Assembly (NCBI GenBank): GCA_964513215.1
Contig: CAZELU010000033.1
Location: forward strand, 1 to 21,436
Source of the DNA: Casp-actino8 sp964513215
Lineage (GTDB): Bacteria; Actinomycetota; Acidimicrobiia; Acidimicrobiales; Ilumatobacteraceae
Direction of reading: 5' to 3'
DNA: 21,436 bases
A program made the translations under genes and the position numbers. This document shows, one piece after another, positions 6,037 through 14,015 of the stretch (position 1 is its first letter; every line of letters starts with the position of its first letter). The notes under the pieces were generated by a model. That model was not told the origin of the DNA, did not search any database, and saw only the letters and a list, made by a program, of their open reading frames with translations.

Positions 6037-7173
6037 ATGACATCCACTCGCGCCACCGAGCGTGTTCTCCTCGCTTCCGCGTTCATGTTGTCGGCGAGTA
6101 ACAGTGTCGTGTTCGCACTCATGGGCAACTTGCAGGACGAGTTCGGGTTCAGCGCGGCTGGGCTCGGGTTCATCGCAGCCGCCGGCTTCCTCGCGTCGTT
6201 CATCATGCAAGTGGTCGTCGCGCCGTTCGCCGACCGCGGTCACGCCAAGTTGCTCATGATCCTCGGTCCGGTGCTGGCGATCATCGGTAACGCCACGTTC
6301 GCCACCGGGTCGACTCTCGTGCAGTTCGTGATCGCCCGCGCGATCGCCGGTTCGGCCACCGGCTGCTTCTATCCGCCGGCTCGCGCACTGATGGCCAACC
6401 TCAAAACGGAGGGCCAATCCGAACGTTTGGGAGCGATGGCCGGCATCGACCTGGCCGGATTCGTCACGGGTCCGGTGATCGGCGGACTGCTCGTGGGTCC
6501 GCTCGGATTGCGTTGGCCTTTCGTGATCTTCTCGATCGCCGCTGGCATCTCGTTCTTCTTGGTGTCGACGCGACCGTTGCCCGATCTGCCGCGCTCCACT
6601 CAGCGCGCCGGCTTGCCGTTCGGATTGTTGCGCGACCGTGGTGTGCTCGTGCCGATCTTGTTGTTGGTTGCACTGGCACTGCCGGTGGGGTTGTACGACT
6701 CACTGTGGGATCGCTTCCTCACCGACCTCGGCGCCTCCGATGCAGTGGTCGGCTTGTCGCTCGGTGCGTACGCGATTCCGTTCGTCGCGCTGTCGCGATT
6801 CGGTGGACGTCTCGCCGATCGTCGCGGCCACTTGCTCGTCGCGTGGTCGGGCATCTTCGTGGTTGCTCCGTTCACCGTGTTGTACGGGCAGTTCTCGGCG
6901 GTGTGGATACCGATCGCGCTGGGCACGATCGAGTCGTGCGCGCAAGCCTGCGCGGCCCCGGCAGCGGCTGGGTTGCTGGCCCGCAACGCACCTCCAGGGC
7001 GGGCCGCAGCGGCTCAGGGACTGGCGGGAGCGTGCAATCAGTTGGTAGCGGCGGTGGTCGCGTTGTTGGCCACGTGGGGGTACGGGCACACATCACCGAA
7101 CGTGCTGTTCGCGGTGGCGGGTGTTGCGGTGCTCGTGGTGGGATCCACGGCCCGCCTCATCCACCGCGCCTGA
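6037..7173 (+). CDS. Major facilitator superfamily (MFS) transporter
   Basis: Predicted protein of 378 residues with about 12 hydrophobic membrane segments. The loop between segments 2 and 3 carries the MFS-type APFADRGHAK, and its counterpart in the second half reads SRFGGRLADRRGH. A central cytoplasmic loop (about LPDLPRSTQR to LLRDRG) separates the halves. A motif-C-like glycine-rich stretch, DLAGFVTGPVIGG, in the fifth segment is typical of exporters (antiporters), so drug or metabolite efflux is the likeliest role; the substrate is unknown. I chose the ATG at 6037, one base after the hydrolase stop. An upstream in-frame ATG at 6007 would overlap the hydrolase by 29 bp and add a non-membrane tail. 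It is the last gene of the DAHP synthase operon, with its stop 1 bp from the stop of the convergent thiolase. Confidence 0.9.
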   Translation: MTSTRATERVLLASAFMLSASNSVVFALMGNLQDEFGFSAAGLGFIAAAGFLASFIMQVVVAPFADRGHAKLLMILGPVLAIIGNATFATGSTLVQFVIARAIAGSATGCFYPPARALMANLKTEGQSERLGAMAGIDLAGFVTGPVIGGLLVGPLGLRWPFVIFSIAAGISFFLVSTRPLPDLPRSTQRAGLPFGLLRDRGVLVPILLLVALALPVGLYDSLWDRFLTDLGASDAVVGLSLGAYAIPFVALSRFGGRLADRRGHLLVAWSGIFVVAPFTVLYGQFSAVWIPIALGTIESCAQACAAPAAAGLLARNAPPGRAAAAQGLAGACNQLVAAVVALLATWGYGHTSPNVLFAVAGVAVLVVGSTARLIHRA

Positions 7174-7174
7174 C

Positions 7175-8377
7175 TCAGCTGAGGCGTTCGACGATCATGG
7201 CCATGCCCTGGCCGCCGCCCACGCACATCGTCTCGAGTCCGTACTGCTTGTTGCGCTCCTGCAGACCGTGAATGAGCGTGGTCATGATGCGTGCACCCGT
7301 CATACCGAACGGATGACCGAGGGCGATCGAACCGCCGTGCACGTTCAACTTGTCCATCGAAATCCCGAGATGCTTCGCCGACGGAATCACCTGAGCCGCA
7401 AAAGCCTCGTTGATCTCCACGAGGTCGATCTGATCGATGGTCAGTCCCGCGCGTGACAAAGCCTGACGACTCGCTTCGATCGGGCCGAGTCCCATGATTT
7501 CGGGATCGAGCGCCGACACACCGCTCGACACGACGCGCGCGAGTGGCTTCAAGCCGAGCTTCTTGGCCTTGGTGTCGCTCATGACGAGAACCGCCGCCGC
7601 GCCATCGTTGAGCGGACACGCGTTGCCGGCCGTGATCTGACCGTCGGGACGGAACGCCGGCTTGAGCCCAGCAAGACCTTCGAGCGTGGTTCCCTCGCGC
7701 GGGCAATCGTCCTTGTCGACCACCGTGCCGTCGGGCAGCGTGAGCGGCGTGATCTCATCGGCGAAGAAACCGTTCTTCACGTTCTCCGACGCGCGATCCT
7801 GGCTCAGCTTGGCGAACGCGTCCATTTCCTCGCGCGAGACGTTCTCGACTTCACGAACGTTCTCGGCCGTCTGACCCATGGCGATGTAGATGTCGGGCAG
7901 ACCGGCCGCCGCGGTCCACGTGGGCTGGCCACCGGCCGAACGCAAACGGGTGCGCTCGCCCGACTTCTCGAAGATCGAGTTCGGAGCGGTGTCGCTGGCT
8001 CCCGATCCGTACCGACTCACGGCTTCGACGCCAGCCGCGATGAAGCAATCACCTTCACCCGACTTGATCGCGTGCGCGGCCATGCGAATGGTCTGCAACG
8101 ACGACGAGCAATAGCGATTCACCGTCACACCGGGCGCTTCAGGAACGCCGGCCAGAATTGCGACAACGCGCGCCAGATTGAATCCGGCCTCGCCGGCCGG
8201 TTGACCCACACCCATGATGAGGTCTTCCACGTCGGAACCCTTCACCTGCGGAACCTTGGCCATCAAAGCCCGCACGATCTGGGCCGCCATGTCGTCGGTG
8301 CGCAGCGACACCAACGAACCCTTTCCGGCTCGACCAATCGGACTACGGGCGGTTGCGACGATGACGGCTTCGGTCAT
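7175..8377 (-). CDS. Acetyl-CoA C-acyltransferase (thiolase)
   Basis: Predicted protein of 400 residues, full length for the thiolase family, which cleaves 3-ketoacyl-CoA in beta-oxidation or joins two acyl-CoA units in the reverse direction. The catalytic triad is visible: Cys90 in VNRYCSSSLQT, His355 in GGSIALGHPFGMTGAR, and Cys385 in MCVGGGQGMAM. EINEAFA near the middle of the second half is also a family signature. The ATG at 8377 is set by a strong GAGGAGGG Shine-Dalgarno 4 nt upstream. The frame remains open to 8590, but that extension overlaps the next gene antiparallel in content and has no thiolase sequence. A TACTCT box at 8407-8402 could give an 18-nt leader. It is likely a degradative thiolase, but no beta-oxidation genes flank it. 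Confidence 0.95.
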   Translation of the reverse strand: MTEAVIVATARSPIGRAGKGSLVSLRTDDMAAQIVRALMAKVPQVKGSDVEDLIMGVGQPAGEAGFNLARVVAILAGVPEAPGVTVNRYCSSSLQTIRMAAHAIKSGEGDCFIAAGVEAVSRYGSGASDTAPNSIFEKSGERTRLRSAGGQPTWTAAAGLPDIYIAMGQTAENVREVENVSREEMDAFAKLSQDRASENVKNGFFADEITPLTLPDGTVVDKDDCPREGTTLEGLAGLKPAFRPDGQITAGNACPLNDGAAAVLVMSDTKAKKLGLKPLARVVSSGVSALDPEIMGLGPIEASRQALSRAGLTIDQIDLVEINEAFAAQVIPSAKHLGISMDKLNVHGGSIALGHPFGMTGARIMTTLIHGLQERNKQYGLETMCVGGGQGMAMIVERLS

Positions 8378-8381
8378 GATT

Positions 8382-8407
8382 CCCTCCTCAGGACTCACCG
8401 AAGAGTA
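8382..8407 (-). promoter_or_regulatory. -10 box and strong Shine-Dalgarno of the thiolase gene
   Basis: On the minus strand TACTCT (8407-8402) is followed by GAGGAGGG (8389-8382), 4 nt before the ATG at 8377. This is one of only two strong Shine-Dalgarno sites in the window and fixes the start. The -10 assignment is weaker, with no clear -35. Confidence 0.6.
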
Positions 8408-8435
8408 GTCAGTGCGCCCCTGATCGGCCGAAAGG

Positions 8436-8912
8436 CTACGACGGGGTGAGTGTGCCGGAGCGGAGGAAAGTCGTGCGCTTCTCCTTGTCCCGCAACCCGA
8501 ACATCTTCCACGCCCACCCACACAGCACCAACCCGGCCAGCTCGAGCGGAACGTTGACCCACCCTCGCTCGACCACCGGCAGACGCGCACCCTCGAACGA
8601 CACCCCGCCGAAGGGCCACCAGAACACCTGGGTGTTCCCGAACGCCCCGTCGAACACCAAGTGCAAGAACGTCCCGATCGGGACCGCCAACAGTCGCCGG
8701 CGCAGCGGACGCTTCCCGACCGTCGCGAACATCACACCGGCCAGAATCGCGACGCTGCCAACGAGTGAATGCAGTGCTCGCGCACCACCCCACAGGCCGT
8801 CGATCACATCGGGCAACAACACCCCGACGATCAGCAGACGATGATCGAACCGCGAATCACGAAAGACGTACCACACCGCCAAGGTCGCGGTTCCGATGAA
8901 CCAGAAGAGCAC
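8436..8912 (-). CDS. Small membrane protein, YdjM/metal-dependent hydrolase-like
   Basis: Predicted protein of 158 residues with about four hydrophobic segments. It shows the spaced polar residues of the YdjM-type membrane hydrolase family (PF04307-like): Asp23-His24, Leu-Leu-Pro-Asp35-Val-Ile-Asp38, His48-Ser-Leu, and His84-Leu-Val-Phe-Asp88. These His/Asp residues at membrane faces are thought to bind metal in that family; the reaction is unknown. The GTG at 8912 is chosen because a TACGGT box lies exactly 6 nt upstream with no Shine-Dalgarno, which predicts a leaderless mRNA. The longer open frame (to 9098) is antisense-like filler from the zinc-ribbon gene. The -10 box overlaps the end of that upstream gene. 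The C-terminal tail is basic. Confidence 0.75.
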   Translation of the reverse strand: MLFWFIGTATLAVWYVFRDSRFDHRLLIVGVLLPDVIDGLWGGARALHSLVGSVAILAGVMFATVGKRPLRRRLLAVPIGTFLHLVFDGAFGNTQVFWWPFGGVSFEGARLPVVERGWVNVPLELAGLVLCGWAWKMFGLRDKEKRTTFLRSGTLTPS

Positions 8913-8916
8913 GTCT

Positions 8917-9621
8917 CTACCGTACGAGCCAGCGCGCACAACTCGGACATTCAGCCACGTCGTCCGCGGGCAACCGCTTGATCGCGTCGAGTTCCGATTT
9001 CGAGATCTCCATGTGGCAGCCACTGCACTTCCCGTGAGCGATTGCCGCCACCGCCACTCCCCCACACGCCGCGCGCTGACGCTCGTAGGCCGCAACATCG
9101 GTCGCCGACACCGCGCTCACGGCCGCGGCGCGGTGCGCGACCATCTCGGCGATCCTCGCATCGGCGTCGGCTTCGGCGGCGGCGCGACGCTCGGCTGCAC
9201 GCGCCTCCGCCTCGGCGGCTCGAGCCTCGACCTGCGACAACTGGGCGATCTCTTCGTCGGCCGCCGAAGACGCCTCCAGCAGTTCGAGTCCTCGATCGTC
9301 GAGTTCGTTGCGACGAGCGGCCAACGTCTGCATCTCGTGCTGTAGAGCCTCGGCTTCACGAGGCGCGATGATCGTCTTCATCTGCCGTTCGAGCCGCGCC
9401 CGATTCGCGTCGATCTCGGCGGACGATGCTTCAACCGTGTCGAGTTCGCGTTGGGCTTCACTCTGCTGTCGGCGGATCTCGGCGATCTGCGCTCGCACCG
9501 CGCCAAGATCCCGCTCAGCGGCTTGGTGCTCGAGAACTTCGGGGAGACGTGGCCGCGCGTGACGCGCCTGATCGAGAGCTGTGTCGATCGCCTGCACCGC
9601 CGCCAAGGCCACGAGGTCCAT
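8917..9621 (-). CDS. Coiled-coil C4-type zinc-ribbon protein (DUF164-like)
   Basis: Predicted protein of 234 residues. Most of it (about 20-165) is a long alanine-, glutamate- and arginine-rich coiled coil. The C-terminus is a C4 zinc ribbon with Cys199-Ser-Gly-Cys202 and Cys225-Pro-Ser-Cys228. This is the layout of the widespread DUF164 / zf-RING_7 family of actinobacteria and other bacteria, for which a nucleic-acid-binding or regulatory role has been proposed. The start is the ATG at 9621, which opens the family's usual N-terminus (LVALAAVQAIDTALDQ). A TACAGT box lies exactly 6 nt upstream, so the mRNA is probably leaderless. It lies 22 bp after the penicillin-binding protein gene on the same strand. 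Confidence 0.88.
   Translation of the reverse strand: MDLVALAAVQAIDTALDQARHARPRLPEVLEHQAAERDLGAVRAQIAEIRRQQSEAQRELDTVEASSAEIDANRARLERQMKTIIAPREAEALQHEMQTLAARRNELDDRGLELLEASSAADEEIAQLSQVEARAAEAEARAAERRAAAEADADARIAEMVAHRAAAVSAVSATDVAAYERQRAACGGVAVAAIAHGKCSGCHMEISKSELDAIKRLPADDVAECPSCARWLVR
8919..8924 (-). promoter_or_regulatory. -10 box (TACGGT) of the YdjM-like gene
   Basis: TACGGT ends 6 nt before the GTG start at 8912. It lies inside the last codons of the upstream zinc-ribbon gene, whose TAG stop is at 8919-8917, so promoter and stop codon overlap. Confidence 0.5.
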
Positions 9622-9627
9622 GGGACG

Positions 9628-9633
9628 ACTGTA
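9628..9633 (-). promoter_or_regulatory. -10 box (TACAGT) of the zinc-ribbon gene
   Basis: TACAGT ends 6 nt before the ATG at 9621, with no Shine-Dalgarno between. It sits in the 22-bp gap after the penicillin-binding protein gene, so the zinc-ribbon gene can be transcribed on its own. Confidence 0.5.
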
Positions 9634-9643
9634 CAGATGCCTG

Positions 9644-11989
9644 TCAATCGGAGGTCGACGGTGGGGCTGTTGGTGCAGTGGCGCAGATCTCGATGTCGAA
9701 CTGTCGTGGATCGATGGTGGGAACCGGCCAGGTCGGATCGATCTGACCGCGCGGGATCGTGGTGGCGAAGTCGAACACGACCTGACCCGGGATCGTCGTC
9801 GACGTCGTGGTGGTCGTCGAGGTGCTCGTGGTCGACGTGGTGCTCGTGGTACTGGATGGCACCGCACTCGGATCATCCGTATTCGTATCGGTGCCCTCAC
9901 TCACCGTTGTAGGTGGCGCGGTCGTGACCTCGACCGGACACTCGACGCCAGGCAAGAACAAGCGCATGGGCGGTCGGATGTTGGGCAACGGGGCGAAGAA
10001 CGTCGACGGCGGAACACCAGCCAGCGCCCCATCCATCGTCGCTTTCCAGATGGCGGCCGGGAAGGTTCCGCCCTGCACACGCGGAACACCCGCAGCCACG
10101 AACTCGGGGATGTTCTCCATCTGTAGATACAGATCGGGGTGACCCACCCACACCGCGGTGGTCAACTCGGGCGTGTAACCAACGAACCAGGCATTCGTGT
10201 TGTTGTCCTGGGTTCCGGTCTTGCCGGCCGCGACGCGGCCCTCCAACGCCGAGCGCCGTGCTGTGCCACTACGCAGCACACCTTCGAGAATGCTCGTGGT
10301 GCGCCGGGCCGCTTCCTCGGTGAGCACACGTGTGGTGGCGCCCTCGTGCTCGTAGAGGAGACCATTGGGTCCTTCCACGCGCTCGATGAAGTACGGCTCG
10401 GAGTGCAATCCGTCGTTGGCGAGAGTCTGAGCGCCCGACGCCATGTCGAGAGCGCTCATCTCGTTGGCTCCGGTGCCGAAACTCGCGTACGGGAACAGCG
10501 GTGGCCGCTCGAGGACGCTCTGACCCGCATAGAGATACTGGCTGCGTGACATCCGATAGGTGGTGTCGACGACTCGATCGAGGCCGACCATCTGGGCGAG
10601 ACGGCTGTAGGCACAGTTGATCGAGAACCACGTCATCTCGTCGAGCGGACTCACGTCACGACTCACGCCATCGGTGATGACGAAGGGTTGATCGGGGTCG
10701 TCCGGATTGGGCAACACGCACGGCCGACGACCGTCGATGAGGTCGTCGCTCTGCGCGCCGGCCTGCACTGCGGCGGCCAAGATGAAGATCTTGATGCTCG
10801 ACCCGGTCTGACGCGTGGACAATGCGAGGTTCACTTCGTTGCGCCCGGCTTGGAACGGCCGCCCGCCCACCATCGCCCGCACCGCACCGGTCTTCGAATC
10901 GAGAGTCACCACCGACGCTTCGATACCCGCCGAGTTGGCCGGCAATTGCGTGAGCTTGGCCGACTCGGCCGCGGCCTGAACCTTCGGATCGAGAGTGGTG
11001 TAGATCTTCAAGCCGCCGCGGAACAACCGGTAGTACCGCTCTTCGTATGTGTCACCGAGAATGTCGGACCGATTCAGGAGATACGAACGCACTTCCTCGC
11101 TGAAATGAGTTCGTGTGATCTTCTTCTCGGGGATCGCCTGGACGAGTTCGGGGATCTGCCAACTCCCGACGCACCGCTCGTCGAGAGCCGACTGTTCGGC
11201 CGGCGTGGGTGCCTCGCGAGGTTCGAGACATTCGACGATCCCGTCGGCTTCCTCACGCGTCATCAACTCTTCGTCGACGGCGGCATCGAGAACTTCGAGA
11301 AATCGTCGGCGACTGGGCTCGGGCCGACGAATCGGGTCGTAACTCGACGGCGCCTGGATGAGTCCGGCCAAGAACACACCGTCGGTCAAGGTCAACTGTT
11401 CGACGTTCTTGCCGAAGTACACCTCGGACGCGGCCTGGATTCCATACGCGTTGTTGCCGAAGAAAATCGTGTTGAGATAGCGCTCGAGGATCTCATCCTT
11501 GGTGAGTTCCTTCTCGAGTCGGCGCGCGTACAAGATCTGCATGAGCTTGTAACGGCCATCGCGCTCGAGCCCGGCCAAGTAGTCGACCTTCACGACCTGC
11601 TGTGTGATGGTGGATGCACCTTGACGGGCCCCGCCTTCGAAGTTCGACAACGACGCTCGGAACAGACCACGCACGTTCACACCGTCGTGTCGATAGAACT
11701 CGCGATCCTCCACCGCGAGCACGGCTCCGATCACGACTTCGGGAACTTGATCGATCGACACCGGCTGGATGTTCTCGAGTTCGTAGGCCGCGATCTCGTT
11801 TCCGGCCGCGTCGTACACGTACGACCGTTCGGCGATCGTCTCGACCGGCGGCAGCGACACGGGCACTTCCTCGTGCGCGTTGGCGATGCCCCAGAGACGC
11901 GGACCGACACCCACCACGACAGCGGTGATCAGAAGGGCCCCCGCCGTCACGACGAGGCACAGTCGCAGCCACCACGAGACGATTCGCAC
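9644..11989 (-). CDS. Class A penicillin-binding protein (transglycosylase/transpeptidase)
   Basis: Predicted protein of 781 residues that polymerises and crosslinks peptidoglycan outside the membrane. A short cytoplasmic start precedes one membrane anchor (about 8-30). The glycosyltransferase domain follows, with Glu94 in VEDREFYRHDGV, then GASTITQQVVK and RRLEKELTKDEILERYLN. The transpeptidase domain carries Ser397-x-x-Lys400 (TGSSIK), Ser456-Ile-Asn458 and Lys590-Thr-Gly592 (GKTGTQDNN). The C-terminal 80 or so residues include a Ser/Thr-rich low-complexity linker followed by a short tail; no PASTA domain is seen. The start is the GTG at 11989, giving the natural N-terminus before the anchor; TACCGT lies 9 nt upstream. 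Both active sites look intact. It is probably a general ponA-like enzyme. Confidence 0.95.
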   Translation of the reverse strand: MRIVSWWLRLCLVVTAGALLITAVVVGVGPRLWGIANAHEEVPVSLPPVETIAERSYVYDAAGNEIAAYELENIQPVSIDQVPEVVIGAVLAVEDREFYRHDGVNVRGLFRASLSNFEGGARQGASTITQQVVKVDYLAGLERDGRYKLMQILYARRLEKELTKDEILERYLNTIFFGNNAYGIQAASEVYFGKNVEQLTLTDGVFLAGLIQAPSSYDPIRRPEPSRRRFLEVLDAAVDEELMTREEADGIVECLEPREAPTPAEQSALDERCVGSWQIPELVQAIPEKKITRTHFSEEVRSYLLNRSDILGDTYEERYYRLFRGGLKIYTTLDPKVQAAAESAKLTQLPANSAGIEASVVTLDSKTGAVRAMVGGRPFQAGRNEVNLALSTRQTGSSIKIFILAAAVQAGAQSDDLIDGRRPCVLPNPDDPDQPFVITDGVSRDVSPLDEMTWFSINCAYSRLAQMVGLDRVVDTTYRMSRSQYLYAGQSVLERPPLFPYASFGTGANEMSALDMASGAQTLANDGLHSEPYFIERVEGPNGLLYEHEGATTRVLTEEAARRTTSILEGVLRSGTARRSALEGRVAAGKTGTQDNNTNAWFVGYTPELTTAVWVGHPDLYLQMENIPEFVAAGVPRVQGGTFPAAIWKATMDGALAGVPPSTFFAPLPNIRPPMRLFLPGVECPVEVTTAPPTTVSEGTDTNTDDPSAVPSSTTSTTSTTSTSTTTTTSTTIPGQVVFDFATTIPRGQIDPTWPVPTIDPRQFDIEICATAPTAPPSTSD

Positions 11990-11998
11990 AGCGCTTCC

Positions 11999-12004
11999 AC
12001 GGTA
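11999..12004 (-). promoter_or_regulatory. Possible -10 box (TACCGT) of the penicillin-binding protein gene
   Basis: TACCGT on the minus strand ends 9 nt before the GTG at 11989, slightly further than the other boxes, implying a leader of about 2-3 nt. It lies in the 59-bp divergent gap shared with the luciferase-like gene. Confidence 0.35.
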
Positions 12005-12036
12005 GTTGGCCTGCGGTGATGCAGTCGGTCACCCCC

Positions 12037-12042
12037 TACGAT
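12037..12042 (+). promoter_or_regulatory. -10 box (TACGAT) of the luciferase-like oxidoreductase operon
   Basis: TACGAT ends 6 nt before the ATG at 12049 and decides this start over the in-frame ATGs at 12016 and 12019, one of which would put the box inside the coding sequence. Confidence 0.55.
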
Positions 12043-12048
12043 CGAGAC

Positions 12049-12990
12049 ATGACACCGCATCAGCGTCCCTTCCGTTTCGGAGTGCAGGCCAGTCGCTCCA
12101 CCGATGGCACGGGTTGGACCGAACTGGCCCGCCGCGTGGAAGCCACGGGCTACGACGTGCTCACGATGCCCGATCACTTCGACGATCAACTGGCTCCTGT
12201 CCCGGCTCTCACCGCCGCCGCGGCCGTCACCACGGCGCTGCGCGTCGGTGCGCTCGTGTGGGACAACGACTACAAGCACCCGCTCGTGCTGGCCAAGGAA
12301 CTGGCCACCATGGACGTGCTCTCGGAAGGACGCGTCGAGATCGGTCTCGGCGCTGGCTGGATGATCGCCGACTACGAGCAAGCCGGTATGCCCTACGACT
12401 CGGCCAAGGTGCGCATCGATCGCTTCGTGGAAGGTCTGGCCATCATCAAGGGCCTCATGCACGATGGACCGTTCTCGTTCTCGGGCGAGCACTACACGAT
12501 CACCAATCACGACGGCCGCCCCAAGCCCGTACAGAAGCCGCACCCGCCGGTGCTCATCGGAGGTGGCGGAAAGCGTGTGCTCTCCATCGCCGCACGCGAA
12601 GCCGACATCGTGGGTATCAACGCCACCATGAGCGCGGGCGTCATCGGCCCCGACGCGTTTTCGTCGATGACTGCCGAGGCCGTCGACGAGAAGGTCGCGA
12701 TCACCAAGACGGCCGCCGGCGATCGGTGGTCCGACATCGAACTGAACGTGCGCGCTTTCCTCGTGAGCGTCACCGACGATGCCGACCAAGCGGCCGAGAA
12801 CATCGCCACGATGCTCGGTGTCGAGAAGTCGATGGTCGAACACTCACCCTTCGCGCTGGTCGGCCCGCCGTCCAAGATCGTCGACGACTTGTTGGCTCGG
12901 CGCGAGAAGTGGGGTTTCTCGTACATCATCGTGGGCAGCGCTGATGTGGACGCATTCGCTCCCGTCGTCGCACAACTCGCCGGACGCTGA
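12049..12990 (+). CDS. Luciferase-like (LLM) class oxidoreductase, probably F420-dependent
   Basis: Predicted protein of 313 residues with a TIM-barrel luciferase-like fold. The N-terminus FRFGVQASRS, the cofactor-side segments GYDVLTMPDHFDDQLAP and LRVGALVWDNDYKHPLVLAKELATM, and GRVEIGLGAGWMIADYEQAGMPYDSA match the actinobacterial LLM group that uses coenzyme F420; VLIGGGGKRVLSIAAREADIVG follows. Family members transfer hydride between F420 and small organic substrates; the substrate here is unknown. A start at 12049 is preferred to 12016 because of the TACGAT box 6 nt upstream and the better N-terminus. The Gfo/Idh/MocA gene follows 8 bp after its stop, and then the dimethylformamidase-like gene, so these probably form one operon. 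F420 use is from family knowledge, not from a diagnostic residue. Confidence 0.9.
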   Translation: MTPHQRPFRFGVQASRSTDGTGWTELARRVEATGYDVLTMPDHFDDQLAPVPALTAAAAVTTALRVGALVWDNDYKHPLVLAKELATMDVLSEGRVEIGLGAGWMIADYEQAGMPYDSAKVRIDRFVEGLAIIKGLMHDGPFSFSGEHYTITNHDGRPKPVQKPHPPVLIGGGGKRVLSIAAREADIVGINATMSAGVIGPDAFSSMTAEAVDEKVAITKTAAGDRWSDIELNVRAFLVSVTDDADQAAENIATMLGVEKSMVEHSPFALVGPPSKIVDDLLARREKWGFSYIIVGSADVDAFAPVVAQLAGR

Positions 12991-12998
12991 TCGACGCG

Positions 12999-14015
12999 AT
13001 GAACCAGCCGACGGTCGCGTTGTGCGGAGCGGGGCTGATCACCGGCGCCCATGCACTGGCGGCGTCATCTCTCGGTGTCCCCGTCGTCGCGGTCGCATCA
13101 CGCACGCGAACACGCGCCCAAGAGCGGGCGGCGCAGATCAGGCCACCGGCTCGCGTGGTCGACTACCGAGAGTTGCCTGCTGACGCCGGCATCGTGATCG
13201 TCGCCACCCCGCCGGGCCAGCACCTCGAACACGCCGAGCACGCACTCTCTCGTGGAGCCGCGGTGCTGTTGGAGAAGCCACTCGTGCGCACCCTCGCCGA
13301 GGCCGATCGTTTGGTCTCGTTGGGTGGCACGGTTCTTTATGGCGAGAACCTCGCCTTCGCCCCCGTGTTCACCGAGTTCGTGCAACGCGCCCGCACCATC
13401 GGGCCGATCACCCATTTCGAACTCCGCACTCTCCAGTCGGCCCCAACGTGGGGTGGATTCCTCTCCCCCGAATGGGGCGGCGGCGTGCTCTTCGACCTCG
13501 GCATTCACCCTCTTGCCTTGGCCGTTCTCGTGGCACGAGCAACCGGCAATGGTGAAGCGGTCGCGGCTCGCGCTTCGTTGCGTGGCGACACCACTGATAC
13601 CCACGCCGAAGCCGTCATCGAATTCGCGTCCGGACTCGAAGCCAGGATCATCGCCAGTTGGGAAGGCCCCGAAGCGGGCGTGTGGGACATGCAGGTCTCG
13701 TCGAAGTCATCGGTGATCCGCGCCGACCTTCGCCCCGACGTGACCCTGGAAGTGAACGGCGATCCGGTCGCTCTGCCCTCTCCGCGGCACCCGATTCCGG
13801 TCATCGAGCAATTCGGCTACGAAGAACAATTGCGCGTGCTGGTCGATTCGGTTCGCAGCGGTCACGCCCCGGCCATCGATGCGGAGTTCGGTCGATGGAT
13901 GCTCGAAATCGTGAGCGCGTGCTACGTCTCGGCCTCGCGTGATGGCGTGAAGACGCCGGTGCCGAGTGGCTGCGACCGCAACAAATCACCGTGGGAGCTC
14001 TGGAAGCAACCGTGA
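12999..14015 (+). CDS. Gfo/Idh/MocA family NAD(P)-dependent oxidoreductase
   Basis: Predicted protein of 338 residues. The N-terminal Rossmann domain has the dinucleotide loop VALCGAGLITGAHAL, then VVAVASRTR, IVIVATPPGQH, and the family motif EKPLVRTLAEAD. The C-terminal alpha/beta domain begins about residue 120, with GGVLFDLGIHPLALAV holding the Asp and His usually involved in substrate binding and catalysis. These enzymes oxidise or reduce sugars, inositols and related hydroxy compounds; the substrate cannot be read from sequence. The ATG at 12999 has no Shine-Dalgarno and lies 8 bp after the previous stop, so it depends on the operon. Its TGA overlaps the next gene's GTG by 4 bp (GTGA). 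Confidence 0.9.
   Translation: MNQPTVALCGAGLITGAHALAASSLGVPVVAVASRTRTRAQERAAQIRPPARVVDYRELPADAGIVIVATPPGQHLEHAEHALSRGAAVLLEKPLVRTLAEADRLVSLGGTVLYGENLAFAPVFTEFVQRARTIGPITHFELRTLQSAPTWGGFLSPEWGGGVLFDLGIHPLALAVLVARATGNGEAVAARASLRGDTTDTHAEAVIEFASGLEARIIASWEGPEAGVWDMQVSSKSSVIRADLRPDVTLEVNGDPVALPSPRHPIPVIEQFGYEEQLRVLVDSVRSGHAPAIDAEFGRWMLEIVSACYVSASRDGVKTPVPSGCDRNKSPWELWKQP

Noticed and set aside
7168..7186. CTCAGCTGAG palindrome between the convergent MFS and thiolase genes, considered as a terminator
   Set aside because: Only 10 bases, with no loop and no T-tract; too weak to call.
8378..8590. A 71-codon N-terminal extension of the thiolase
   Set aside because: The strong Shine-Dalgarno 4 nt before the ATG at 8377 and the family N-terminus MTEAVIVATARSP fix the start there.
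9790..9860. GT-rich repetitive DNA, considered as a repeat array
   Set aside because: It is the Thr/Ser-rich linker codons of the penicillin-binding protein; the units are irregular and stay in frame.
10688..12019. A 443-codon open frame on the plus strand, opposite the penicillin-binding protein gene
   Set aside because: The opposite strand encodes intact transglycosylase and transpeptidase motifs; this frame shows no family features.
12016..12048. Earlier ATG start for the LLM-class gene
   Set aside because: It would place the TACGAT -10 box inside the coding sequence and add a tail not typical of the family.
11947..12843. A 298-codon open frame on the minus strand over the LLM-class gene and the divergent promoter region
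   Set aside because: It is antisense to a well-conserved enzyme, with shadow-type composition.
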